NCBI RefSeq assembly: GCF_001442805.1
Contig: NZ_CP011131.1
Coordinates: 1,426,001-1,490,000 of the forward strand
Source: Lysobacter gummosus
GTDB taxonomy: Bacteria; Pseudomonadota; Gammaproteobacteria; Xanthomonadales; Xanthomonadaceae
DNA length: 64,000 nucleotides
Reading direction: 5' to 3'
Shown here piece after piece: positions 1-9,419 of this stretch (its first letter is position 1; every line of letters begins with the position of its first letter). The notes under the pieces were generated by a model that ran no database searches, had not been told where the DNA came from, and was given only the letters and a program-made list of their open reading frames with translations. The position numbers and the translations under genes are program-made.

Positions 1-90
1 GCCGGTGACCGGGTTGGCCAGACTTTCCAGCAAGGTGCCGCGCAGACGCGCGCTGGACTGTTTGATGTCCTCGACCGAATGCGCGCTCAT
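1..90 (-). CDS. cysI: Sulfite reductase hemoprotein beta subunit, N-terminal fragment
   Basis: Only the first 30 codons lie in the window; the gene runs off the left edge. The N terminus carries the segment SVEDIKQSSARLRGTLLESL, which I recognise as the start of CysI, the siroheme/4Fe-4S subunit that reduces sulfite to sulfide using electrons from CysJ. The ATG overlaps the stop codon of the preceding 82-residue ORF (ATGA), so it is probably translationally coupled to the cysJ transcript. The catalytic cysteines lie outside the window and cannot be checked. Confidence 0.85.
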   Translation of the reverse strand, partial: MSAHSVEDIKQSSARLRGTLLESLANPVTG

Positions 91-335
91 GCCGGCGCTC
101 CGGCGCGCGAGCGCAGCGGATGCAGCCCGAACAGAACGCGGCCCGCTCGCGACGGCGCGCTCTTGGCGACGCGCTCGACCACGGCGGCGGAAACTCGTCC
201 GCGTTCCATCCGGACTGCCGGGGCAACTTGCACTGCGTGGCGGTCAGTAGACATCAACGGCGGCGCGGCGACCTGCGACGCGCGGCCCGATTCGATGAAA
301 TGGCGTTCGAGGAAATACAGGCGCTGCGCGTACAT
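87..335 (-). CDS. Small coupled ORF between cysJ and cysI, unknown function
   Basis: An 82-codon ORF fills the gap between cysJ and cysI exactly. Its ATG overlaps the cysJ stop by one base (TGATG) and its TGA overlaps the cysI start (ATGA). Third codon positions are mostly G or C, as in neighbouring genes. The product begins [15 protein letters not shown], is rich in Arg, Ala and Val, has no cysteine, no obvious membrane segment and no domain I recognise. The stop-start overlaps on both sides argue that ribosomes pass through it. It could be a small factor for sulfite reductase assembly or only a coupling peptide; the function is unknown. A fortuitous open frame remains possible because it is short. 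Confidence 0.5.
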   Translation of the reverse strand: MYAQRLYFLERHFIESGRASQVAAPPLMSTDRHAVQVAPAVRMERGRVSAAVVERVAKSAPSRAGRVLFGLHPLRSRAGAPA

Positions 336-2185
336 CAATAAACGTCCCGGGCGTAACGGCCCTGTTGCTGCAACTCGTTCAGATACTCTTCGGCGGCTTC
401 CGCGCTCTTGCCGCCGTGTTCGGCGATGACCGACAGCAACGCGGCGTGCACGTCGCGGGCCATTCGGGTGGCGTCGCCGCACACGTACAGGTGCGCGCCG
501 CCCTGCAGCCAGTCGTACAGGTCGCGGCCGTGTTCGCGCAGGCGATGCTGCACGTAGACCTTTTGCGCCTGATCGCGCGAGAAGGCCAGATCGAGCCGAT
601 GCAGCTGGCCCGACTTCAGCGCCGCCTGCCATTCGGTCTGGTAGAGGAAATCGGTGCGGAAATGCGGATTGCCGAACAGCAACCAGTTGCGGCCGCCGGC
701 GCCGTCGGCGGCGCGGTCCTGGACGAAGCCGCGGAACGGCGCCACGCCGGTGCCCGGGCCGATCATGACGATGTCGCGATTGCCGTCGGCGGGCAGGCGG
801 AAGCGCTCGTTGTGTTCGATGAACACCGGCAGGCGCTCGCCTTCCTCCGCTGCGGCCAGCAGATGCGAGGCCGCACCCCAGCGCGGGCCGTGTTCGCTTT
901 CGTATTGCAGATGGGCGACGGTCAGATGCGCTTCTTCGCCGACGGCCTTCTGGCTGGAAGCGATCGAATACAGCCGCGGCGTCAGCGGACGCAGCGCGGC
1001 GACCAGTTCTTCCGCCGACCACTGGCCGTCGTAGCGCTGCAGCAGGTCGATCACCTGCGTGCGCGACAGCAGATCGGCCAATTGCGCGGCGTTGTCCGGC
1101 GCGAGCAGGCGGTTGAGTTCGTCGCTGCGCGCGTGCGCGGCGTGGCTGGCGATGAACGGCCGCGCCAGCTTGGTGAGTTCGCGCTTTTCGCCCAGCCACT
1201 GCCGCAGCGGCAGATTGTGGCCGCCGTGGCTGACCGAGGCGTCGCCGTCGAGTTCCAGCGTCTCCAGCACCGCCTGCACCAGCTCGGGCGGGTTGCGCGG
1301 CCACAGGCCAAGCGCGTCGCCGGGCTGATAGTGCAGGCCGGAGCCTTCCAGCGACAGTTCGATATGACGGATGTCCTTGTCGGCGCTGTACGCGCCGCGC
1401 GCGCTGGTGCCGCGCGCGATCAGGCGGCGGTTGGCGATCAGCTCGGCCGCGAACGGCGCGTCGCGATGGAACGCCGGCGCCGCCGGCAGCGGCCGCAGCG
1501 GCGTCACCGTGGCCAGATGCGCGGCCGCCGGCTTCAGGGTTTCCTTCGCCTGGGTCAGCGCCTGCTGCAGCCACGGCGTGGAGACGGTTTCGAAATCCAG
1601 GTCGGCTTCGCCGCGCGCGAACAGACGCGTGGCGCCCAGTTCGGCCAGGCGCGTGTCGAGCTTGCTGCCGATCGCGCAGAACTGCGGGTAGCTGGAATCG
1701 CCCAGGCCCAGCACGGCGTAGCTCAGGTTCTTGAGCTCGGGCGCGCGCTTGCCGGCAAGGAATTCGACCAGACCGCGCGCGTCGTCCGGCGGATCGCCGT
1801 CGCCCTGGGTGCTGATGACGATGTAGAGCAGGCGCTCGTTCTTGAGTTCGCGGGTCGGGTAGGCGTCGGCGCGGAGCAGGCGCACGCCCAGTCCGGCGGC
1901 CTCGGCCTGGCTGGCGAGCTGCTCGGCCAATCGCTTGGCGTTGCCGGTCTGGCTGCCATAGACGATGGTCAGGCGCTCGCTGCTCCTGGCTTCCGGCAGG
2001 GCCGCCGCGACCGCGGTGGCGAGCGTGCCGGCGCCGGAACGGGCCAGGCCGGCGGCGTAGCCGGACAGCCACCACAGACTGTTGCTGTCCAGGCCGTCGG
2101 TGAGACGGGCGAGCGAATCGAGCCGGTCCGCGGGCAGCGGAGTGGCGAGCACAGCGGGGGCGATCGTGGTGGCGGCGGCGGGCAC
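335..2185 (-). CDS. cysJ: NADPH-sulfite reductase flavoprotein alpha subunit
   Basis: A 616-residue diflavin reductase that passes electrons from NADPH via FAD and FMN to CysI in cytoplasmic sulfate assimilation. Visible in order: flavodoxin FMN site YGSQTGNA (residues 76-83), acidic loop [11 protein letters not shown] (about 125-135), FAD-binding RLYSIAS (404-410), NADPH-binding [11 protein letters not shown] (476-486), and the C-terminal CGD (569-571) and RYARDVY ending typical of CysJ. Length matches the family (about 600). It is the first gene of a leftward unit cysJ-small ORF-cysI and diverges from cysD, so both units may share a control region. A second CysJ-like reductase lies at 9420-11102, but that one has a membrane anchor and belongs to an iron operon. 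Confidence 0.95.
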   Translation of the reverse strand: MPAAATTIAPAVLATPLPADRLDSLARLTDGLDSNSLWWLSGYAAGLARSGAGTLATAVAAALPEARSSERLTIVYGSQTGNAKRLAEQLASQAEAAGLGVRLLRADAYPTRELKNERLLYIVISTQGDGDPPDDARGLVEFLAGKRAPELKNLSYAVLGLGDSSYPQFCAIGSKLDTRLAELGATRLFARGEADLDFETVSTPWLQQALTQAKETLKPAAAHLATVTPLRPLPAAPAFHRDAPFAAELIANRRLIARGTSARGAYSADKDIRHIELSLEGSGLHYQPGDALGLWPRNPPELVQAVLETLELDGDASVSHGGHNLPLRQWLGEKRELTKLARPFIASHAAHARSDELNRLLAPDNAAQLADLLSRTQVIDLLQRYDGQWSAEELVAALRPLTPRLYSIASSQKAVGEEAHLTVAHLQYESEHGPRWGAASHLLAAAEEGERLPVFIEHNERFRLPADGNRDIVMIGPGTGVAPFRGFVQDRAADGAGGRNWLLFGNPHFRTDFLYQTEWQAALKSGQLHRLDLAFSRDQAQKVYVQHRLREHGRDLYDWLQGGAHLYVCGDATRMARDVHAALLSVIAEHGGKSAEAAEEYLNELQQQGRYARDVY

Positions 2186-2585
2186 GGCGGTCGGCGTCTG
2201 GCTTGGGAGACTGCAGGCTACGAGCCGGAAACCCCCGTCCGGAAAGGATGCTCGGTTATGCGTTCATGACCTGCGCTCATTTCTCCCCGAATCCGGGGGG
2301 ATTTCTAATGGACCGTGTCGAAGCGGTCGCTGGGACTGGGTATGGGCCCGGTTTCGGGGCGGCTGCAGACGGGTCGGGTGCGCGGGTTCGGGTGGGTCCG
2401 GTGGGTGGTGGGGCCGGGCTTCGGAGGCGGCATTGACCTTGTGTTTCGTTACTTCGGTTGGTTCGATGGGCGCGGCGGGCAATCCCCGGCGACGTCCCGG
2501 GAACCGGAATCACCGCTACAGGCCAGGCGCCGCCGCGTCGCCCGGCCGATCCTGGAACGCGGCTTTGCTTGCGAGTCCGCCTGAG
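2186..2585. promoter_or_regulatory. 400-bp divergent control region between cysJ and cysD
   Basis: No credible gene lies here. The region separates two divergently transcribed sulfate assimilation units and must hold both promoters. At about 2283-2304 there is a short hairpin (ccccgaatccgggg core) followed by TTTCT, which could be a leader structure or a weak terminator. Much of 2330-2430 is G-rich on the + strand. In gammaproteobacteria such genes are commonly controlled by CysB or a CysB-like LysR protein; I could not identify a convincing binding site by eye. Confidence 0.4.
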
Positions 2586-3572
2586 ATGAGTGCGTCACCC
2601 GATCTGAGTGTCCTGTTCGACCCGTCCGCCGCCGTGGAGACGCCAGTGCATGGCGGACCGCGGCTGGCGCCGCATGCGTTGAGTCATCTGGACAAGCTGG
2701 AAGCCGAGAGCATCCACATCCTGCGCGAGGTCGCCGCCGAGTTCCGCAATCCGGTGATGCTGTACTCGGTCGGCAAGGACAGTTCGGTGCTGCTGCATCT
2801 GCTGCTCAAGGCCTTTTATCCCGCGCGTCCGCCGATTCCGCTGCTGCACGTGGACACCGGCTGGAAGTTCGGCGAAATGATTTCCTTCCGCGACCAGCGC
2901 GCGCGCGAAACCGGCGTGGACCTGCGCGTGCACATCAATCCCGACGGTCTGGCCCAGGGCATCGGCCCGGTCAGTCACGGCGCGGCGGTGCATACCGATG
3001 TGATGAAGACTCAGGGCCTCAAGCAGGCGCTGGACTGGAACAAGTTCGACGCCGCCATTGGCGGCGCCCGCCGCGACGAAGAAAAATCGCGGGCCAAGGA
3101 GCGCATCTTCTCGTTCCGCAATCCGCAGCATCGCTGGGACCCGAAGAACCAGCGCCCGGAGCTGTGGAATCTGTACAACACCCGCATCCACAGCGGCGAA
3201 AGCGTGCGCGTGTTTCCGATCTCCAACTGGACCGAGCTGGACGTGTGGCTGTACATCTATCGCGAGCGCATCCCGGTGCCGTCGCTGTACTTCGCCGCGC
3301 CGCGTCCGGTGGTGGAGCGCGAGGGCAGCCTGATCCTGGTCGATGACGGGCGTCTACCGCTGCGCGACGGCGAAACGCCGCAGATGCGCAAGGTGCGTTT
3401 CCGCACCCTGGGCTGCTATCCGCTGACCGGCGCGATCGAATCCGAAGCCGATACGCTGGAAAAAATCATCGCCGAGATGCTGGTCGCCACCACCTCCGAA
3501 CGCCAGGGCCGGATGATCGATCACGATCCGTCCGCCTCGATGGAGCGCAAGAAGCAGGAGGGCTATTTCTGA
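2586..3572 (+). CDS. cysD: Sulfate adenylyltransferase subunit 2
   Basis: A 328-residue PAPS reductase/ATP sulfurylase-family protein. With CysN it makes adenosine 5'-phosphosulfate from ATP and sulfate. The PP-loop reads YSVGKDSS (60-67). The conserved DTGWKF and the C-terminal GRMIDHD and KKQEGYF segments are characteristic of CysD. An open frame extends upstream to 2082, but conserved sequence starts only near [15 protein letters not shown], so the ATG at 2586 (MSASPDL) was chosen. The stop overlaps the start of cysNC by one base (TGATG), indicating translational coupling of the two subunits. Confidence 0.95.
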   Translation: MSASPDLSVLFDPSAAVETPVHGGPRLAPHALSHLDKLEAESIHILREVAAEFRNPVMLYSVGKDSSVLLHLLLKAFYPARPPIPLLHVDTGWKFGEMISFRDQRARETGVDLRVHINPDGLAQGIGPVSHGAAVHTDVMKTQGLKQALDWNKFDAAIGGARRDEEKSRAKERIFSFRNPQHRWDPKNQRPELWNLYNTRIHSGESVRVFPISNWTELDVWLYIYRERIPVPSLYFAAPRPVVEREGSLILVDDGRLPLRDGETPQMRKVRFRTLGCYPLTGAIESEADTLEKIIAEMLVATTSERQGRMIDHDPSASMERKKQEGYF

Positions 3573-5569
3573 TGAAGCCGGGACTGGAAATTCGCGATTC
3601 GGGATTCGCGCAAGCGCGCGGCGGGGCGGCCGAGGGTTCGACGGACAAGGCGGAGGCGAGCGTGTTGGCTTTCGCCAATCCCGAATCGCGAATCCCCGAT
3701 TTCGCGGGCGACGCCATCGCCGCCTACCTGCAGCAGCACGAACGCAAGAGCCTGCTGCGCTTCATCACCTGCGGCAGCGTGGACGACGGCAAGAGCACGC
3801 TGATCGGCCGCCTGCTGCACGACACCCAGCGCCTGTTCGAAGACCAGCTGGCCGCGCTCGACGCCGACAGCCGCCGTCACGGCACCCGCAACGGCGAAGT
3901 CGATTACGCCTTGTTGGTCGATGGCCTGGCCGCCGAGCGCGAGCAGGGCATCACCATCGATGTCGCCTATCGCTATTTCGGCACCGACCAGCGCAAGTTC
4001 ATCGTCGCCGACTGCCCGGGCCATGAGCAGTACACCCGCAACATGGCCACCGGCGCGTCCACCGCCGATCTGGCGGTGGTGTTGGTGGATGCGCGCAAGG
4101 GCCTGCTGACGCAGACGCGCCGCCACAGCTATATCGTTTCGCTACTGGGCATCCGCCATGTGCTGCTGGCGGTGAACAAGATGGATCTGGTCGATTTCGA
4201 TCAGGACGTGTTCGACCGCATCGTCGGCGAATACCGCGAACTCGCGGCGAAGCTCGGCATCGATCACGTGCAGGCGGTGCCGCTGTCGGCGCTCAACGGC
4301 GACAACCTCACCGCTGCTTCGGCGTCCACGCCCTGGTACACCGGGCCGAGCGTGCTCGAACACCTGGAAACGGTCGATGTCTCGCATCGCGCGGCCGAGA
4401 TCGGCTTACGCCTGCCGGTGCAATGGGTCAATCGTCCGCACCAGGACTTCCGCGGCTTCGCCGGCACCATCACCGCCGGCTCGGTGCGGCCGGGCGACGA
4501 AATCGTCGCGCTGCCGTCGGGGCGTCGCTCACGCGTGCAACGCATCGTCACCGCCGACGGCGATCTGGCCCAGGCCTTCGCCGGGCAGGCGGTCACGCTG
4601 ACGCTGGCGGACGAACTCGATATCAGCCGCGGCGACGTGATCGCCAGCGCGGCGCAGCCGGCGCAGGTGGCCGATCAGTTCGCCGCGCATCTGCTGTGGA
4701 TGGACGCCAAGCCGCTGCTGCCGAGCCGTTCGTATTGGCTGAAGATCGGCACCCGCACGGTCGCGGTCAGCATCACCGAGATCAAGCACAAGATCGACGT
4801 CAACACCCAGGCGCAGCTGGCGGCGCGGCAGTTGGAACTCAACGAAGTCGCGTACTGCAATCTCAGCCTGGATCAGCCGATCGCGTTCGAGGTTTATCGC
4901 GACAATCGCGATCTCGGCGGTTTCGTGTTGATCGACCGTCAGACCAACGCCACCGTCGCCGCCGGCACGCTCGACTTCGCCCTGCGCCGCGCGGAGAACA
5001 TTCACTGGCAGCCGGTCGATGTAGACAAGGCCGCGCGCTCGCGCAGCAAGCAACAAACGCCGCGCTGCGTGTGGTTCACCGGTCTGTCGGGTTCGGGCAA
5101 ATCGACCATCGCCAATCTGGTCGACAAGCAGCTGCACGCATTGGGCCACCACACCTTCATTCTCGATGGCGACAACGTGCGTCACGGGCTCAACAAGGAC
5201 CTGGGCTTCACCGACGCGGATCGGGTCGAGAACATCCGCCGCGTCGCCGAGGTCGCCAAGTTGATGACCGACGCCGGCCTGATCGTGCTGGTCAGCTTCA
5301 TTTCGCCGTTCCGCGCCGAGCGCCGGTTGGCGCGCGAGCTGTTCGGCGATGGCGAGTTCGTGGAAGTGTTCGTCGATACGCCGTTGGGCGAGGCCGAGCG
5401 GCGCGACGTCAAGGGCCTGTACGCGAAGGCGCGCGCCGGCAAGATCCCGAACTTCACCGGCATCGATTCGCCGTACGAAGCGCCCGAGTCGCCGGAGCTG
5501 CGGCTCGACACCCTGGAGGAAGATGCGCAGGCGCTGGCGCAGCGGGTGGTGGATTACCTGCGGGACTGA
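3572..5569 (+). CDS. cysNC: Bifunctional sulfate adenylyltransferase subunit 1 / APS kinase
   Basis: A 665-residue CysN-CysC fusion. The N-terminal EF-Tu-like GTPase stimulates CysD: P-loop GSVDDGKST (68-76), switch motif [12 protein letters not shown]. The C-terminal APS kinase phosphorylates APS to PAPS: P-loop GLSGSGKST (504-512), FISPFR (576-581) and the [14 protein letters not shown] segment. Such fusions are usual in xanthomonads and some other proteobacteria. Odd feature: residues about 4-44 are extra compared with the expected start just before [17 protein letters not shown]. They are encoded by a palindromic intergenic-type repeat, giving peptides IRDSGF and NPESRIP. The reading frame stays open through it. 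The cysD stop/ATG overlap favours the start at 3572 although no other start lies between the repeat and the conserved domain. Confidence 0.95.
   Translation: MKPGLEIRDSGFAQARGGAAEGSTDKAEASVLAFANPESRIPDFAGDAIAAYLQQHERKSLLRFITCGSVDDGKSTLIGRLLHDTQRLFEDQLAALDADSRRHGTRNGEVDYALLVDGLAAEREQGITIDVAYRYFGTDQRKFIVADCPGHEQYTRNMATGASTADLAVVLVDARKGLLTQTRRHSYIVSLLGIRHVLLAVNKMDLVDFDQDVFDRIVGEYRELAAKLGIDHVQAVPLSALNGDNLTAASASTPWYTGPSVLEHLETVDVSHRAAEIGLRLPVQWVNRPHQDFRGFAGTITAGSVRPGDEIVALPSGRRSRVQRIVTADGDLAQAFAGQAVTLTLADELDISRGDVIASAAQPAQVADQFAAHLLWMDAKPLLPSRSYWLKIGTRTVAVSITEIKHKIDVNTQAQLAARQLELNEVAYCNLSLDQPIAFEVYRDNRDLGGFVLIDRQTNATVAAGTLDFALRRAENIHWQPVDVDKAARSRSKQQTPRCVWFTGLSGSGKSTIANLVDKQLHALGHHTFILDGDNVRHGLNKDLGFTDADRVENIRRVAEVAKLMTDAGLIVLVSFISPFRAERRLARELFGDGEFVEVFVDTPLGEAERRDVKGLYAKARAGKIPNFTGIDSPYEAPESPELRLDTLEEDAQALAQRVVDYLRD
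3590..3693. repeat. Palindromic GGGATTCG-type repeat inside the cysN coding sequence
   Basis: A 17-bp perfect inverted repeat: the left arm attcgcgattcgggatt (3590-3606) pairs with the right arm at 3677-3693, across a 70-nt spacer. The arms resemble the GGGAATC-type repeats found between genes at 8406-8447, 12962-13087 and 62603-62681. Here the element lies in frame near the 5' end of cysNC and adds about 40 codons. Confidence 0.75.
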
Positions 5570-5601
5570 CGGCGTTGTCCAGCATCGAGCGATCGCGCAA
5601 A

Positions 5602-5632
5602 TAAAAAACGCCCCGGCCGAAACCGGGGCGTT
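5602..5632 (-). terminator. Rho-independent terminator between convergent cysNC and yeaQ-type gene
   Basis: A perfect 10-bp stem (aacgccccgg / ccggggcgtt) with a 6-nt loop. The A-rich flank at 5602-5608 reads as a T tract on the minus strand, so it fits the leftward gene ending at 5664 best. It may also stop the rightward cysNC transcript that ends at 5569. Confidence 0.8.
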
Positions 5633-5663
5633 CTCGTTCGCAGCGCTGCGCTGCGCTCGGGCG

Positions 5664-5909
5664 TCAGCCCTTCGCGGTCTTGCTGCGAATCATCTCGTAC
5701 AGGAACAACAGCACCACCGCGCACACCACCGAGATGATGATGCCGATGAAGCCGCCGCCGGCATAGAACAGGCTGCCGATATAGGCGCCGGCGATGCCGA
5801 GCAGGATGGTCAGGATCCAGCCCATCGGGTCCGCGCCGGGCTTGAAGAAGCGCGCGAGGATGCCGATGACTGCGCCGATGATGATCGTGGAAATAATGCC
5901 GCCGAACAT
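5664..5909 (-). CDS. GlsB/YeaQ/YmgE-family small membrane protein
   Basis: An 81-residue, very hydrophobic protein. Three membrane segments are visible: about 4-20 (IISTIIIGAVIGILA), 29-49 (MGWILTILLGIAGAYIGSLF) and 55-74, ending in a short basic tail. Glycine spacing and the FFKPGADPMGW loop are typical of the transglycosylase-associated (YeaQ/YmgE) family, often linked to envelope stress, with unknown biochemical role. An ideal Shine-Dalgarno (GAGGAGG) lies about 7 nt before the ATG at 5909, so the longer open frame starting at 6104 was rejected. Solitary gene ended by the hairpin at 5602-5632. Confidence 0.88.
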   Translation of the reverse strand: MFGGIISTIIIGAVIGILARFFKPGADPMGWILTILLGIAGAYIGSLFYAGGGFIGIIISVVCAVVLLFLYEMIRSKTAKG

Positions 5910-6156
5910 GGCTTGCCTCCTCAGGAGGATAGGTGGGAACGCGGCAGGATCATGTGACTGGCGCCGTCGCTGCCGTGTGAGGGCGGCGGTTTGGGTTGTC
6001 CAGCGGTTAAGCCAGTGCGCCATGGCGCGAAAAAGGCTTCGAAGTCGCTTGCGTGCCGGTAGCGGTGACGTATCGGTTCTGGCGACCGCGCGCGCTGCGT
6101 GCACTGGATCGCGCCCGGGTAATCCGCAGGCTTGAGCGCAACGGCATCGCGAAATA

Positions 6157-6190
6157 AAAAAGGCGGGCCCAATGAGGGGCCCGCCTTTTT
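6157..6190. terminator. Strong bidirectional terminator
   Basis: A 14-bp perfect stem (aaaaaggcgggccc / gggcccgccttttt) with loop aatgag. It has U-tract capability in both directions. It lies just beyond the stop (6212) of the leftward M20 peptidase gene, which it should terminate. The stretch 5910-6156 upstream of the YeaQ-type gene shows no credible ORF. Confidence 0.85.
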
Positions 6191-6211
6191 GTCGCAGCGA
6201 AGATCAGCGGA

Positions 6212-7708
<1,497 letters not shown>

Positions 7709-7926
7709 CGGGGCCTTCGAAGCTGGGAAAGACGCCAGTTTACCCCTCCGGGACCGTGTAGGACTTTTCCTACCCTGCGCTGCGGCTACGCCCGACTTCG
7801 CGCAGGCCTGCCTGGCGATAACCTGTGCCCATCGAGACATGGACACTGTCTCCACCGGCGGACACAAGGACTCAGGGATGTACGTCCGCCGGATCGGAAA
7901 GGAATCCAATCTCAGGAGCTAAAGTC

Positions 7927-8265
7927 ATGAAATCGTTTGCCCTCATCGCCAAGTCGTTGGTTCTGTCGTTGCTGCTGGCTGGCAGCGCCTACGCCTCGGA
8001 GCAGGTCAATATCAACAGCGCCGACGCTGCCACGCTGGATCGCGTGCTGCTTAACGTCGGAGCGTCCAAGGCCGAAGCCATCGTCGCCTACCGCAAGGCC
8101 AACGGAGCCTTCCGCAGCGTCGAACAGCTGGCCTTGGTCAAGGGAATCGGTCTGAAGACGGTCGAAAAGAACCGGGACCGAATCGTGGTGGGTGGCGCGC
8201 CGCAAGGCCGGCCGACCAACACCGCCGGCGCGATCGCAGCACCGCGCGCCGCCAGCAAGCGCTGA
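7927..8265 (+). CDS. ComEA-like helix-hairpin-helix exported protein
   Basis: A 112-residue protein with a signal peptide (residues 1-22, ending SAYAS) and a helix-hairpin-helix DNA-binding domain (about 26-86; VNINSADAATLDRVL and LALVKGIGLKTVEKNR). ComEA proteins bind incoming DNA in the periplasm during natural transformation. Short stand-alone versions like this are common in proteobacteria, and not all are proven competence factors. The ATG at 7927 has AGGAG 8 nt upstream. It is transcribed divergently from the M20 gene. The tail after residue 92 is low-complexity. Confidence 0.85.
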   Translation: MKSFALIAKSLVLSLLLAGSAYASEQVNINSADAATLDRVLLNVGASKAEAIVAYRKANGAFRSVEQLALVKGIGLKTVEKNRDRIVVGGAPQGRPTNTAGAIAAPRAASKR

Positions 8266-8363
8266 AACAACCTGCCGGCACCGTACGGATGCGGAGTCGG
8301 TAGTTAATCGGGCAAGGATGCCCGAAGGATTCGGGGGGAGGTCCCTGGACACGGAAGTACGTC

Positions 8364-8404
8364 GCCCCGCCGCGGATGGATCCGCGGTGGGGCACATCCT
8401 TTTT
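8364..8404 (+). terminator. Probable terminator of the ComEA-like gene
   Basis: A 13-bp stem (8364-8376 with 8381-8393, one G-U pair) with loop tgga, followed a few bases later by TTTT at 8401-8404. It lies about 100 bp after the stop at 8265. The T run is slightly displaced, so efficiency is uncertain. Confidence 0.55.
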
Positions 8405-8405
8405 G

Positions 8406-8447
8406 GGGAATCGGGAATCGGGAATCGGGAATCGGGAGTCGGGAGTC
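8406..8447. repeat. Tandem 7-bp GGGAATC/GGGAGTC repeat
   Basis: Four copies of gggaatc followed by two of gggagtc, with no interruption. The same motif builds the arms of palindromes elsewhere in the window (12962-13087, 62603-62681) and inside cysN. It lies in the 353-bp gap between the ComEA-like gene and hutD, where I see no gene. Confidence 0.85.
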
Positions 8448-8507
8448 GGCGCCCCTGGCGGCCGAAGCCGCAGTCCCCCATCCCTCCGAGAACCACCCCC
8501 GAAGCTT

Positions 8508-8528
8508 CCCCCCTTTGAAAAAGGGGGG
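8508..8528. repeat. C6-T3 / A3-G6 hairpin repeat
   Basis: A 9-bp stem (ccccccttt / aaagggggg) with a 3-nt loop, followed by a second G-rich run. This looks like a common dispersed intergenic repeat rather than a terminator, because no T tract follows. It lies about 90 bp before the hutD-like gene. Confidence 0.5.
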
Positions 8529-8618
8529 CAGGGGGATTCGCTCTTGCTCCCCAACCCCACCTGGGCCAGACCGCATCCAGCCCCTAGACTGCGCGTCAGC
8601 CCGCAGCCTCCCACCGCC

Positions 8619-9239
8619 ATGTCCGACAGCCTGTCCTGGTCCATCCCCGCCAACGAGTACCGCCGCGAACGCTGGCGCAATCAGTTCGGCTGGACCCGCG
8701 AGATCGTGCGCATGAGCCGCCAGACCGGCGGTGTCGATCGCCCGGCCGAAGGCGAGGACTGGGACTGGCGCCTGTCGATCGCGGAAATCGAGCGCGACGC
8801 GCCGTTTTCGGCCTTCCCCGGCATCGATCGCGAACTGGTGCTGCTCAGCGGCAACGGCCTGCGCCTGCGCTTCAACGATGGCGAAGCCCACGAACTGTTG
8901 CCGCCGCACGACAAGCTGCGCTTTCCCGGCGAGCGCGAGGTGCTCGGCGAACTGCTCGACGGCCCGACCCACGACTTCAACCTGATGTGGCGCCGCGACC
9001 GCGTCCGCGCGGAGCTGTGGCACCGGCCGCTGGTAGGCCCGATGGTGATCTTCGCCGAACCGCACCACAGCTGGGCTGTGCATCTGCTCGCCGGGCAAGC
9101 GCGATTTGCCGACGACTCGGGTCTGCCGCCACTGCACGCCGGCGATACCGCGATTCTCGCCGCCGGCAGCGAACGTCTGCGGCATGTGCTCGAAGGTGGC
9201 GGGGAAGTGCTGCTGGTGCGCGTGGCTGCGGTTGAGTGA
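8619..9239 (+). CDS. hutD: HutD-family cupin-like protein
   Basis: A 206-residue protein with the HutD signature: RWRNQFGWTREI near the N terminus (about 18-29), WDWRLSIAEIERDAPFSAFPGIDRE (split across about 47-71) and the LLSGNGL and HDFNLMWRR stretches. HutD proteins have a double-stranded beta-helix fold and are associated with histidine utilisation, but their exact role is unsettled. Here no other hut gene is nearby. The ATG at 8619 (MSDSLSWSI) was preferred because the frame upstream to 8376 runs through repeats. It is followed by a palindromic repeat that separates it from the convergent iron operon. Confidence 0.82.
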   Translation: MSDSLSWSIPANEYRRERWRNQFGWTREIVRMSRQTGGVDRPAEGEDWDWRLSIAEIERDAPFSAFPGIDRELVLLSGNGLRLRFNDGEAHELLPPHDKLRFPGEREVLGELLDGPTHDFNLMWRRDRVRAELWHRPLVGPMVIFAEPHHSWAVHLLAGQARFADDSGLPPLHAGDTAILAAGSERLRHVLEGGGEVLLVRVAAVE

Positions 9240-9302
9240 GTCAGCCAGGCGCTGGAACCGCGCCTTGTTCTTTGTGCCGCAAGATCATCGGGCACTGAAC
9301 CG

Positions 9303-9386
9303 AAAGCATCGGGGCTGAAGCCCCTCCCACAATATGCTTCGAGCGTACGAAGTCTTTTGTGGGAGGGGCTTCAGCCCCGATGCTTT
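9303..9386. repeat. 30-bp perfect inverted repeat, GCATCGGGGCTGAAGCCCC family
   Basis: Arms at 9303-9332 and 9357-9386 are perfect reverse complements of 30 bp, separated by 24 nt. The element sits between the convergent hutD-like gene and the last gene of the iron operon, where it may act as a terminator. Related copies are at 17641-17767, 28799-28880 and 31437-31462. Confidence 0.9.
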
Positions 9387-9419
9387 CCGATCCGCTCGCC
9401 GCGAACCCGCAACCTAACC

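Noticed and set aside
365..2269. 634-codon open frame antisense to cysJ
   Set aside because: Mirror of a high-GC coding gene. Composition is Arg/Gly/Ala/Gln-rich without family motifs, while the minus strand encodes a complete CysJ.
8406..8447. Possible CRISPR array
   Set aside because: Units are 7 bp, directly adjacent and without unique spacers. No cas gene is near.
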